Assembly: GCF_027594545.1 (NCBI RefSeq)
Contig: NZ_CP115160.1
Coordinates: forward strand, 2,861,001 to 2,925,000
Length of the DNA stretch: 64,000 nt
Reading direction: 5' to 3'
Origin: Algoriphagus sp. TR-M9
Lineage (GTDB): Bacteria; Bacteroidota; Bacteroidia; Cytophagales; Cyclobacteriaceae
Below the pieces are notes generated by a model. It did no database searches. It was not told the DNA's origin and saw only the letters and a list, made by a program, of their open reading frames with translations. The position numbers and the translations under genes were made by a program. Within the stretch, counting starts at the first letter, position 1. Every line of letters starts with the position of its first letter. Below, piece after piece: positions 1 to 7,332 of this stretch.

Positions 1-337
1 CTCCCCCCATGCTGTGTCCATACAAGAAAGCCGGTACATCTGGCACATAGCTTTTTACCTTCTCAAATAAAGCATCAATGTCTTTTAGGTAATCCTCGTA
101 GGATTTAAAGTAAGCCGTTGGTTTTCCTTTCACTGATTTCCCATGCCCCCTTCCATCAAATGTGAAAACGGAAACGCCGATCTCAGTCAGCTTTTCTACC
201 AAATGAGCATACCTCGAACTATGCTCGCCAAGACCATGAACTAGCAAAAGGCTCGCCTTGGGTGATTCAGGCATCCAGGCTTGGAGGTACAATTCTATGC
301 CATCATGCGTTTTATAGCTGGTTTCTAGGTGTTTCAT
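1..337 (-). CDS. Alpha/beta hydrolase, monoacylglycerol-lipase-like (partial, C-terminus outside window)
   Basis: The minus-strand frame opens with ATG at 335-337 and runs off the left edge, so only about 112 N-terminal residues are visible. The visible part reads like the serine aminopeptidase/monoacylglycerol lipase group: an early HG motif (LLVHGLGEHSSRY, oxyanion region), the FDGRGHGKS strand-loop, and the nucleophile elbow GHSMGG right at the window edge, with Ser as nucleophile. Such enzymes hydrolyse lysophospholipids or monoglycerides in the cytoplasm; the true substrate cannot be told. The catalytic Asp and His lie outside the window. No signal peptide is evident. It is divergent from the DJ-1 gene, 206 bp away. 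Confidence 0.8.
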   Translation of the reverse strand, partial: MKHLETSYKTHDGIELYLQAWMPESPKASLLLVHGLGEHSSRYAHLVEKLTEIGVSVFTFDGRGHGKSVKGKPTAYFKSYEDYLKDIDALFEKVKSYVPDVPAFLYGHSMGG

Positions 338-543
338 TTTGAAAGTGTTGGGTATAAAAACATAAGATGCACGGAAAAAAAGAATCTACAAAAACTGCTT
401 TAGACTAAAGTATCCAAATGCACTGTGAACTTTTGGAAAACTTAACTAAGGATTAACCTCATTGGCAGCTGATTTTCTTAAATTAGGAGTAAAAATAAAG
501 GGTAGAAATCTACCTACTTTTCAAACATATAAATCATACAATC

Positions 544-1119
544 ATGAAAAAGATATTATTTCTAACCGGAGATTTTGCAGAAGATTACGAAACCATGGTT
601 CCCGTGCAAATGCTGGAAATGGTAGGCTATGAAGTTCATTCGGTTTGTCCAGGTAAGAAAAAAGGGGAAACGATTAAAACTGCCATCCATGATTTTGAAG
701 GAGATCTGACCTACACCGAAAAGCCAGGCCATAATTTTATGCTCAGCTATTCCTTCGATCAAGTCGATGTGGATGATTACCTAGGACTGGCCATCGCTGG
801 GGGGCGAGCACCGGAGTACCTTAGATTAAATCAAAAACTATTGGAGATCGTGAAGTACTTCTTTGACACCAACAAGCCTGTGGCGGCAGTTTGTCATGGC
901 ATTCAGATTCTTACTGCTGCTGACGTGGTAAAAGGAAGAAAGCTAACCGCATATCCGGCTGTGGGCCCGGAAGTGACTATCGCAGGCGGTGAATATCAGG
1001 ACATCCCAGCTACAGATGCCTATGTGGATGGCAATCTGGTAACTTCCCCAGCTTGGCCTGGTCATCCAGCTTGGATTCGGGAGTTTTTGAAAGTATTGGG
1101 AGCGAAAATTGAGATATGA
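544..1119 (+). CDS. DJ-1/PfpI family protein
   Basis: 191 residues, the usual single-domain length for the DJ-1/PfpI superfamily. The N-terminus has the typical first strand and helix ([14 protein letters not shown]) with acidic residues that in this family support the nucleophile, and AVCHG at 115-119 holds the nucleophile-elbow Cys117 followed by His118. Family members act as glyoxalases, chaperones, deglycases or proteases; which applies here cannot be told. No signal peptide, so cytoplasmic. ATG at 544 starts exactly at the first beta strand. The gene stands alone, between a divergent hydrolase and a broken DUF2442 gene. Confidence 0.88.
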   Translation: MKKILFLTGDFAEDYETMVPVQMLEMVGYEVHSVCPGKKKGETIKTAIHDFEGDLTYTEKPGHNFMLSYSFDQVDVDDYLGLAIAGGRAPEYLRLNQKLLEIVKYFFDTNKPVAAVCHGIQILTAADVVKGRKLTAYPAVGPEVTIAGGEYQDIPATDAYVDGNLVTSPAWPGHPAWIREFLKVLGAKIEI

Positions 1120-1218
1120 TAAAGTGTTTGGTGTCGGATGTCGGATACCGGATGCGAATTTCTTCGAGGATCCATATCTTGTATAAATAATGCATTCAAC
1201 TATTTGATCAAAAATGGG

Positions 1219-1455
1219 ATGAGTACTTTAACTAATTTCAAATCTAATCAAGCTTGTGATCTTTCATTTTCAAATAACAAAATGAAAATTATCATGGAAG
1301 ATGGTCGGGAGATCAGTATTCCATTGGAATGGTTTCCATCCTTGAGAAATGCCACCGAAATAGAACTAAATAACTGGAGATTTATAGGTGATGGAGAAGG
1401 GATTCACTAGGAAGATCTAGACGAGGATTTATTAGTGAGTGAATTGATTTCCTAG
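1219..1455 (+). pseudogene. DUF2442 protein interrupted by a TAG codon
   Basis: From ATG at 1219 the frame reads like a DUF2442 protein: a beta strand with MEDGREISIPLEWFP, then RNATEIELNNWRFIGDGEGIH. In the family this last motif is followed by a Trp and an acidic tail. Here the Trp position is TAG (1408-1410), and the same frame continues after it with EDLDEDLLVSELIS to a second TAG at 1453-1455, which is what the family tail looks like. A single TGG-to-TAG change therefore truncates the protein to 63 residues. The frame is open back to 1138, but the extra N-terminal residues do not resemble the family and overlap degenerate repeat-like DNA. DUF2442 genes often pair with DUF4160 genes; none is adjacent. 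The 63-residue product might still fold. Confidence 0.75.
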
Positions 1456-1531
1456 TATCAAATGCCCATAGAAAAGCCAAGAACCAAGACTTTCACAAAT
1501 CTTGATTCTTGGCTCTTAGTACTTGATACTA
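1453..1531. repeat. Nested inverted repeat between convergent genes (possible bidirectional terminator)
   Basis: Outer arms TAGTATCAA (1453-1461) and TTGATACTA (1523-1531) are perfect complements, and inside them AGCCAAGAA (1475-1483) pairs with TTCTTGGCT (1506-1514). The element fills the gap between the convergent DUF2442 and menB genes. It lacks a long T-tract, so termination is inferred from position and structure. Confidence 0.5.
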
Positions 1532-1553
1532 ATGTCTTGCTACTAAAGTCTCA

Positions 1554-2387
1554 TCAAGGTATCCACTTATTTTTCCCGAAATCCGGCTTTCGCTTCTCCA
1601 AAAAGGCATTTCTCCCTTCTATAGCCTCTTCAGTACCATAAGCTAAACGAGTAGCTTCACCGGCAAAAACCTGCTGACCTACCATACCATCATCAGTCAG
1701 GTTCATCGCAAATTTCAGCATCTTGATAGAAGTCGGCGACTTAGCCAATATCTCCTGAGCCCACTCATAAGCCGTTGACTCAAGTTCAGCATGCGGAATC
1801 ACAGCATTCACCATTCCCATTTCGTAAGCTTCCTGAGCAGAATAGTTTCTACCTAAAAAGAAGATTTCACGGGCTTTCTTTTGCCCCACCATCTTTGCCA
1901 AATACGCAGAACCATATCCTCCATCGAAGCTGGTCACATCTGCGTCTGTCTGTTTGAAAATCGCATGCTCCTTACTCGCCAAAGTCAGATCGCAGACCAC
2001 ATGCAAGCTATGTCCTCCTCCTACTGCCCAGCCAGGAACCACGGCTATCACGACTTTTGGCATAAAACGGATCAAACGCTGCACTTCCAAAATATTCAGT
2101 CGGTGGTAGCCATCCTCTCCCACGTAACCTTGATTTCCTCTGGCTTTCTGATCTCCGCCCGAGCAAAACGCCCAGCCTCCGTCTTTTGCCGAAGGCCCTT
2201 CCCCACTCAATAAAACAACCCCGATGGAAGTGTCTTCCTGCGCATCGTAGAAAGCATCATAGAGTTCAGCAGTAGTTTTTGGGCGGAAGGCATTCCTGAC
2301 TTCAGGCCTGTTAAAGGCGATTCTTGCCACTCCATCGCATTTTTTATAGGTGATATCTTCGTATTCTTTTGCAGTGATCCAGTTCAT
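1554..2387 (-). CDS. menB: 1,4-dihydroxy-2-naphthoyl-CoA synthase
   Basis: 277 residues of the enoyl-CoA hydratase/crotonase superfamily with MenB-specific features: N-terminal YEDITYKK, RPEVRNAFRP, FCSGGDQK with the oxyanion-forming glycines, PGWAVGGGHSLHVVCD and TSFDGGYGS, ending in KPDF. MenB closes the naphthoquinone ring from o-succinylbenzoyl-CoA in menaquinone synthesis, in the cytoplasm. It is divergent from menE, the gene for the preceding step, with 108 bp between the starts, so the two may share a control region. Other men genes are not in the window. Confidence 0.95.
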   Translation of the reverse strand: MNWITAKEYEDITYKKCDGVARIAFNRPEVRNAFRPKTTAELYDAFYDAQEDTSIGVVLLSGEGPSAKDGGWAFCSGGDQKARGNQGYVGEDGYHRLNILEVQRLIRFMPKVVIAVVPGWAVGGGHSLHVVCDLTLASKEHAIFKQTDADVTSFDGGYGSAYLAKMVGQKKAREIFFLGRNYSAQEAYEMGMVNAVIPHAELESTAYEWAQEILAKSPTSIKMLKFAMNLTDDGMVGQQVFAGEATRLAYGTEEAIEGRNAFLEKRKPDFGKNKWIP

Positions 2388-2495
2388 ATCTTTCGATTTG
2401 GGTAAAAATCTAATTCTTTTGCAAGATAACAGCCTTCCCTGAATTTTGAAGGAGGATGGTTATCTTCGATAAAGGATTTCAAAAAGCTATCAGCA

Positions 2496-3560
2496 ATGTT
2501 TCAACTTACTTTCGGCAATCACATATTCCAGACTAAGGAAGACTTTGAGTTAGACACAGCTGCTTTTCCTGACTTTGCTAAAGCTGCCATTCAATTTTGT
2601 AGGGATTGGCTTTCGGGCAAAAAGACCTTTGAACAGCAAACTTCGGGATCAACTGGAACACCACAAAGGATTGAGATCAGCCGGGATCAGATGATCGCCA
2701 GCGCAAAGGCTACACAAGGTTTTTTCAAGACTGACAAAACTACCAGTCTGCTTTGCTGCCTTGATCCGAATTACATTGCTGGCAAAATGATGCTGGTGCG
2801 GGCTATGGTCTGGAATGCCAAAACTGAGTTAATTGAACCAAAGTCAAACCCGCTATTGGAGTTAGTTGAGATTCCCGATTTCTTAGCGATGGTTCCGCTT
2901 CAGGCTGAAGCTTGTATTCAGGTTAAACCTTCCCTTGAGAAGTTGAAGAAAATCAACCATCTCATTATTGGTGGAGCGCCGATTAGTTCAGGCTTGATAG
3001 AAAAGCTAATCACAAACAAAATTCAGGCTTTTCAAACCTATGGGATGACAGAGACGGTTTCGCACCTCGCCTTGGCAAAAATTGAAGCTGGAGAATTGAT
3101 CTATCGGATACTGCCGGGAGTAGAAATTGGTACGGATGAGCGAAATGCGCTTTGGGTAAAATCGGCAGCCAGTAACAATGAATTGGTTCAAACCAACGAT
3201 GCAGTGGACATAATCGATCAGCACTCCTTTCAATGGCTGGGAAGAGTTGATTTTGTGATCAATTCCGGCGGAGTCAAGCTTCATCCGGAGCTATTGGAAG
3301 CAAAGGCAGAGCCGGTTATTCATCGCTTTTATCCGAATTCAGCTTTTTTCTTTTTCGGCCAAGGTGATGAAACTCTTGGAGAAAAGCTATGCCTAGTGAT
3401 CGAGACAAAAAATGGATCAGAGAACAGCTTTAAAGTTCTAGAAGCGTTGAAAAAAGCGATGGGCAAGTACGAATCACCTAAAAACATTTTTACACTTGAG
3501 GAGTTTACTAGAACGGCATCAGGCAAAGTCAATCGCCCGAAAACCATAACCAAATTATAA
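2496..3560 (+). CDS. menE: o-succinylbenzoate-CoA ligase (short form)
   Basis: 354 residues, an adenylate-forming enzyme of the short MenE type seen in Bacteroidota, against about 450-490 residues for E. coli or Bacillus MenE. Motifs in order: the phosphate loop SGSTGTPQRIEIS near residue 50, the adenine-binding segment TYGMTETVSHLALAK near 185, the hinge GRVDFVINSGGVKLHPE near 248, and a C-terminal SGKVNRPK with the catalytic Lys. It activates o-succinylbenzoate to its CoA ester for MenB. The divergent neighbour is menB. Substrate is assigned by motifs and context together. Confidence 0.9.
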   Translation: MFQLTFGNHIFQTKEDFELDTAAFPDFAKAAIQFCRDWLSGKKTFEQQTSGSTGTPQRIEISRDQMIASAKATQGFFKTDKTTSLLCCLDPNYIAGKMMLVRAMVWNAKTELIEPKSNPLLELVEIPDFLAMVPLQAEACIQVKPSLEKLKKINHLIIGGAPISSGLIEKLITNKIQAFQTYGMTETVSHLALAKIEAGELIYRILPGVEIGTDERNALWVKSAASNNELVQTNDAVDIIDQHSFQWLGRVDFVINSGGVKLHPELLEAKAEPVIHRFYPNSAFFFFGQGDETLGEKLCLVIETKNGSENSFKVLEALKKAMGKYESPKNIFTLEEFTRTASGKVNRPKTITKL

Positions 3561-3647
3561 AAACTGGAACTTTCAGAGGACCATTTTACACATTGAATAA
3601 TCTATTCAAGCTGTTCTAATTGAATAACTAAAACCAATCTAAAAGAT

Positions 3648-4073
3648 ATGAAACTTGCATTTCTGAGCGTATTGCTTTTCCTCAATATACCTACTCTCCC
3701 CAAAACAGGATCCATAGAAATCAACATCCAAGATCTCAGTTCGGACAAGGGGATCATACAGGTGCTGGTCTTTGATCAGGAAAAAGGTTGGCCGGAGTCT
3801 GTAGATGATGCCTGGATGGCTCTTGGAATTCCCATTAAAAACGGTGTAGCAAAAAAGACCATCCCAGATGTACCTGAGGGGAACTATGCCATAACAGTCT
3901 TTCATGATGAAGATGAGGACGGCTTGATCCGAAAAAACAAGGTCGGTTACCCGCTGGATGATTTTGGATTTTCCAATAATCCCAGTTTACTTTTTGGTGT
4001 TCCCTCTTTTACAAAATGCAGTGAAAAAGTCGAATCAGGATCCACTACTCAGTTTGAAATTGAATTGCGCTGA
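3648..4073 (+). CDS. DUF2141 domain protein, probably exported
   Basis: 141 residues. A short hydrophobic N-terminus (about residues 1-15) looks like a signal peptide. The rest matches the DUF2141 pattern: an initial beta strand, the segment GIIQVLVFDQEKGWP, IPDVPEGNYAITVFHDEDEDG and KVGYPLDDFGFSNNP. The family is a small beta-sandwich of unknown role that is exported in many Bacteroidota. It is transcribed in the same direction as menE with an 87-bp gap; no functional link is evident. Confidence 0.8.
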   Translation: MKLAFLSVLLFLNIPTLPKTGSIEINIQDLSSDKGIIQVLVFDQEKGWPESVDDAWMALGIPIKNGVAKKTIPDVPEGNYAITVFHDEDEDGLIRKNKVGYPLDDFGFSNNPSLLFGVPSFTKCSEKVESGSTTQFEIELR

Positions 4074-4094
4074 AGTATTTTGAGGTAAAAGGCC

Positions 4095-4102
4095 TACTTT
4101 TG
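4095..4102 (+). promoter_or_regulatory. Candidate Bacteroidota -7 box (TACTTTTG) giving a near-leaderless start
   Basis: TACTTTTG matches the Bacteroidota consensus TAnnTTTG exactly and lies 5 nt before the ATG at 4108. A transcript starting a few bases downstream of the box would be leaderless or nearly so. No well-spaced -33 TTTG element was found, so this is a motif-only call. Confidence 0.4.
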
Positions 4103-4107
4103 CAGCA

Positions 4108-4866
4108 ATGAAAAAAAGTAAAGAACACAGCCAAGGAATCATCATTGAATTTGATTCAGGAGTTATCCCTCCGCCTTTTAGTCATTATTACAGACTTGCT
4201 TTGGATTGGAGAGAGCGAACGCTAGCGGCAGATTTTGAAATTCATTACACCAATAGGGAGGACTTGACAGAGGAAGAAATTCTGGATGAGGGCTTCACCA
4301 CTGAAGATGATTTCTCCTTCAAAGGGGAGCTGGATTATGTTTGGAAAAAAGTACTTTCTCAGGAGTTTGAGAAAATAAAATGGAGCGGAAGACCTCCGGA
4401 AGAAGGAGGTCTAAGTATCTCAGCTCTTATTGATGGCAAAGCTGGCACAGCGAAATCCCCAGAAAATCAAGAAGCCTGGCAAATGCTAGCTCAGGATGTC
4501 ATCCAAGCGATTTTTGAAACTGCAAAAAAGGAAGCTCCACTTACTGTAAACTACAGACTAGTGGACAATGACAAGATCCAAGACTGTGCGATCACCATGA
4601 AGTTTTCCTCCAGGCAAGCGATTTTTCAGTCCAAAGATGAAAGCAAGGAAATCAATTGGGAGTATGCGGTACAATTACTTAAAATGGTATTTACTCCTGA
4701 TTACAATTACGAACTGGCAAAGGAAAACCCAAGCAATAAACGAGGCTCCTACATCGAATGTGGAGACGGGTACTGGCATGAGCTAGGCAAAGGTGTGGTC
4801 AACATTGACACTTCATTTGATGCTGTTGACAAGATAAAATCTGGATTTGAAAATCTATTGAGCTAA
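4108..4866 (+). CDS. Conserved-looking protein of unknown function
   Basis: 252 residues, soluble, acidic, with no signal peptide or membrane segment. I do not recognise a characterised domain. The N-terminal half has a strand-rich segment (GIIIEFDSGVIPPPFSHYY) and an acidic stretch around residues 50-70; the C-terminal half contains an alpha/beta segment and the motif ECGDGYWHELGKG near residue 218. The start is supported by the promoter-like box just upstream. It ends 72 bp before the TIR gene, separated by an intrinsic-terminator hairpin, so it is probably a single-gene unit. Confidence 0.75.
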   Translation: MKKSKEHSQGIIIEFDSGVIPPPFSHYYRLALDWRERTLAADFEIHYTNREDLTEEEILDEGFTTEDDFSFKGELDYVWKKVLSQEFEKIKWSGRPPEEGGLSISALIDGKAGTAKSPENQEAWQMLAQDVIQAIFETAKKEAPLTVNYRLVDNDKIQDCAITMKFSSRQAIFQSKDESKEINWEYAVQLLKMVFTPDYNYELAKENPSNKRGSYIECGDGYWHELGKGVVNIDTSFDAVDKIKSGFENLLS

Positions 4867-4894
4867 TTAATTAGACTACAATATTGCAATTAAG

Positions 4895-4938
4895 AACCTG
4901 ATTCTTTTAACTTTATCTAATTAGAATCAGGTTTTTTT
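4895..4938 (+). terminator. Intrinsic terminator ending at the start codon of the TIR gene
   Basis: AACCTGATTCT (4895-4905) and AGAATCAGGTT (4923-4933) form a perfect 11-bp stem, followed by a run of seven T (4932-4938). The ATG of the TIR gene is 4939-4941, directly after the T-run. The element should stop transcription from the upstream gene. A weak promoter candidate (TTG at 4884-4886, TAACTTTA at 4908-4915) lies within it. Confidence 0.75.
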
Positions 4939-5961
4939 ATGTCGAACAATAAAATTTTTGTTAGTTACAGAAGACAGGATGCTTCAGGCGAGGCAGGGCG
5001 TCTTGTAGACCATCTCCAGGAGATTTTTGGGGATGAAAGTGTTTTCTTGGATGTAGAAGCTATAGAGGCCGGGCTGGATTTTGAGCAAGCCATAGATCAG
5101 GCACTTAACTCATGTAAGGTACTTCTGGCGATTATAGGCCCACATTGGACAAGGTTAAAAGACTCGAATGGGAATCTTCGGATTTTTGAGGAGAATGATT
5201 TTATCAGATTGGAGATATCGGCCGCATTAAAAAGAAATATCAGGGTAATTCCGGTTTTGGTTAATGGTGCTGATCTTCCCAGTGCAAGCGACTTACCTGA
5301 AGATCTTCAGGGGCTATTGCGGCGGCAAACTCACGAACTGAGCAATTCCAGGTGGAAGTATGATTGCGATCAGCTCTCAGAAGTATTGCTAAAGGTAATA
5401 CCGCCCAAGCCTAAGCCCATTCCAAACCCAAAACACCGACCCGCACAAACACAGAAAAAAAGTTGGCTGGCTAAAAATTATTTATGGCTCTTAGGTGCCT
5501 TTGTAGTATTGCTCATTATTATAATCAGCAGCGACGATTTCCAAGAAGGTTTTCAAGAAGGATACCAGGAAGCTGTAAATGGTGAACCTGTATCAGAGCA
5601 AGTGATTGAGCAGCCTCCTGCGGACATCAGTATGCCTGTAGATGACCTCGAAAGCTCCTCGGACATTTCTGTAAAAGGATCCTGGGCTTTATATCTAAAT
5701 GGAGAACAGGTAAGCACACTCATCATGAGTCATTACCCGGATGAGATTCAGTTTCTCGAGTATAATCTGTTCGATTTGAACATTGGAAGTGGATCGGGAG
5801 AAATCACAGGCAATGAAATGTATTTGGATTACTATAATTCCGCCATGGATATGAATGGAGAAATTCATCTCAGTACCCCAAACAATGGAACTACCTGGAC
5901 GGGCACTGTAACTTTCCCGGCCAATGGCATCAGCAATCCTATCTCTCTCAGGCGGGATTAA
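4939..5961 (+). CDS. TIR-domain protein with one membrane segment and an exoplasmic beta domain
   Basis: 340 residues. Residues 4-150 are a TIR domain: IFVSYRRQD, FLDVEAIEAGLDF (36-48), VLLAIIGPHW (61-70) and FIRLEISAAL, where Glu92 sits at the position of the catalytic Glu of NAD-cleaving TIR domains. A Pro/Lys linker (155-175) leads to one strongly hydrophobic segment at about 181-197 (LWLLGAFVVLLIIII), a charged repeat-like juxtamembrane stretch, and a C-terminal beta-rich domain of about 110 residues. Predicted topology is TIR inside, beta domain outside: a receptor-like layout. The gene converges on an S24 repressor gene with 4 nt overlap. A signalling or defence role is inference; no cyclase or NAD-sensing partner is adjacent. 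Confidence 0.85.
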   Translation: MSNNKIFVSYRRQDASGEAGRLVDHLQEIFGDESVFLDVEAIEAGLDFEQAIDQALNSCKVLLAIIGPHWTRLKDSNGNLRIFEENDFIRLEISAALKRNIRVIPVLVNGADLPSASDLPEDLQGLLRRQTHELSNSRWKYDCDQLSEVLLKVIPPKPKPIPNPKHRPAQTQKKSWLAKNYLWLLGAFVVLLIIIISSDDFQEGFQEGYQEAVNGEPVSEQVIEQPPADISMPVDDLESSSDISVKGSWALYLNGEQVSTLIMSHYPDEIQFLEYNLFDLNIGSGSGEITGNEMYLDYYNSAMDMNGEIHLSTPNNGTTWTGTVTFPANGISNPISLRRD

Positions 5962-6731
5962 TTTTTAATTTTTCTCAAATCGGCTTTCAAATCCTGAATC
6001 ATAGCTGCCAGATCCTCTAAGGAAAGTGGATTTTTCTTATCGCCGGGATTTGGGAAATCGGTACTGATAAAGGCTTTGGCTTCCCAGACTTCCAGCACAT
6101 CCTCCCCTCTCACCTCGAAAGGCTTGTAGTGCTCATTATCTGAAACCAGGAAAAGCTTACCATTATCACTGAGGTAATTGAACACTCTTTTGTAAACAAC
6201 TCCCTCGGATTCTGTCACCAGCACATAGGTTTTCCCACTTTTGATCCCACTTAGCTGATCCACATAGGCCCCGATCACTATGGTACCGGGCACTAGCGGG
6301 AGCATGGAATCTCCAGCGAGTTCAAAAGCCCTATAGGTAGCCTGTGTAGAAAGCATTGGAAGTCGAAACTGGGGAAGCCCTTCCATATATTCAGGATCTG
6401 CATAACCGTTAAGATAACCTGCAGATGCTTTCTGACCTACCAGGGTGATATTTTCCCGGTCTTCTTCATCGCAGGAAATCGTAAGGATATTCACTCCACG
6501 GTTTTGAATTGCCTTTCTGCCTTTGCTTTCAATGTCATGATCTAAAAATTCTTCCAGCCCTACCTCCAAAATCTCACACAGGGATTTCAACGTGCCCAAC
6601 TTTGGTTCCGAGCGACCGTCTTCATAGGCAGAAATCATAGTGCGCTGCACCGCCAGTTTTTCTGCCAGCTCACTTTGCGTGATTCCTTTTTGCTTTCGCA
6701 AAAATCTGAGATTGGGGGCTAGAAATTTCAT
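5958..6731 (-). CDS. XRE-S24 (LexA/CI-like) transcriptional repressor
   Basis: 257 residues. Residues 5-60 form an XRE helix-turn-helix (GITQSELAEKLAVQRTMISA). Residues about 95-220 are a peptidase S24 domain with Ala104-Gly105 as putative self-cleavage site, Ser142 in GDSM and Lys181 in VYKR; the Ser-Lys spacing of 39 is close to that of LexA and UmuD. A short helical tail follows. This is the layout of phage-CI-type repressors that self-cleave on DNA damage. Its ATG overlaps the TGA of the upstream 85-residue gene, implying translational coupling, and its stop overlaps that of the TIR gene by 4 nt. Autoregulation is suggested by the palindrome at 7066-7084. Confidence 0.88.
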   Translation of the reverse strand: MKFLAPNLRFLRKQKGITQSELAEKLAVQRTMISAYEDGRSEPKLGTLKSLCEILEVGLEEFLDHDIESKGRKAIQNRGVNILTISCDEEDRENITLVGQKASAGYLNGYADPEYMEGLPQFRLPMLSTQATYRAFELAGDSMLPLVPGTIVIGAYVDQLSGIKSGKTYVLVTESEGVVYKRVFNYLSDNGKLFLVSDNEHYKPFEVRGEDVLEVWEAKAFISTDFPNPGDKKNPLSLEDLAAMIQDLKADLRKIKN

Positions 6732-6985
6732 GCTGAATACAAGTAAAAATTAGGATCTTCGGACATTGGCTTGACAGGAAAAAACGGATTCATGTTCATC
6801 GCCGCATGTTTTCTTCTTTCCATTTTTTGCTTGATCTCCTCTATGATCTCTCCCACTGATTTGGGTTCGTTCACGAGTAGGTATCCATACTGTGGCTTGA
6901 GTTCATCCTCCACAAAAAACTTCACCTGACAATTTCCAGACGCCAAAGTCTTGGTAGTAATACTGATTTTGTGTTCTGCTTCCAT
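6728..6985 (-). CDS. Small protein of unknown function, first gene of the S24 repressor operon
   Basis: 85 residues, no signal peptide or membrane segment. The N-terminal half looks like a beta hairpin, the middle is a charged helix (EIIEEIKQKMERRKHAA) and the C-terminus is Pro/Asn rich. No known domain is recognised. It overlaps the repressor gene by 4 nt (stop 6728-6730, repressor start 6729-6731) and is therefore almost certainly co-transcribed and coupled. It could modulate the repressor, but nothing in the sequence proves that. Confidence 0.75.
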   Translation of the reverse strand: MEAEHKISITTKTLASGNCQVKFFVEDELKPQYGYLLVNEPKSVGEIIEEIKQKMERRKHAAMNMNPFFPVKPMSEDPNFYLYSA

Positions 6986-7065
6986 AATGTTTATCTTATA
7001 ACAAGAGCTAAGTTAATAATGTCATTTAAATAAACATATCAAGGTTTATAAAATTAACAATATGT

Positions 7066-7084
7066 TCTGACAATAAATGTCAGA
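7066..7084. promoter_or_regulatory. Palindromic candidate operator for the S24 repressor
   Basis: TCTGACA-ATAAA-TGTCAGA is a perfect 7-bp inverted repeat with a 5-bp spacer, the size usual for a dimeric HTH repressor site. It lies 81 bp upstream of the small-protein/repressor operon, within the 347-bp gap (6986-7332) shared with the divergent outer-membrane receptor gene. The rest of that gap is AT-rich and holds no gene that I can see. Confidence 0.45.
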
Positions 7085-7332
7085 CACGAATAAAAATGCC
7101 TTGGATTGCCGTTCTGAGTCAAGTCTCAAGCTTTTAATGCCCCACGAGAAATTCCTTAATAAATAATAATGCTATTCAATACAGCATATAACCGCTTAGC
7201 CTATTCTCCCTCTGCTTACTGTGACATTGTTACTTACTTTGCACTTGCCAGTGAATTTTAATTCATGAAATCAGAAACGATTATGTTTCAATGAATTAAG
7301 AATCAAACCTAATAACCGACGAACCAACTATT

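Noticed and set aside
1138..1218. N-terminal extension of the DUF2442 frame
   Set aside because: The first 27 codons do not resemble the family and overlap degenerate CGGATGTCGGATA repeat DNA; ATG 1219 fits family length better.
7226..7241. TTG...TACTTTG as promoter of the outer-membrane receptor gene
   Set aside because: The -7 box has a mismatch to TAnnTTTG and no -33 element lies at the usual distance, so it is not listed.
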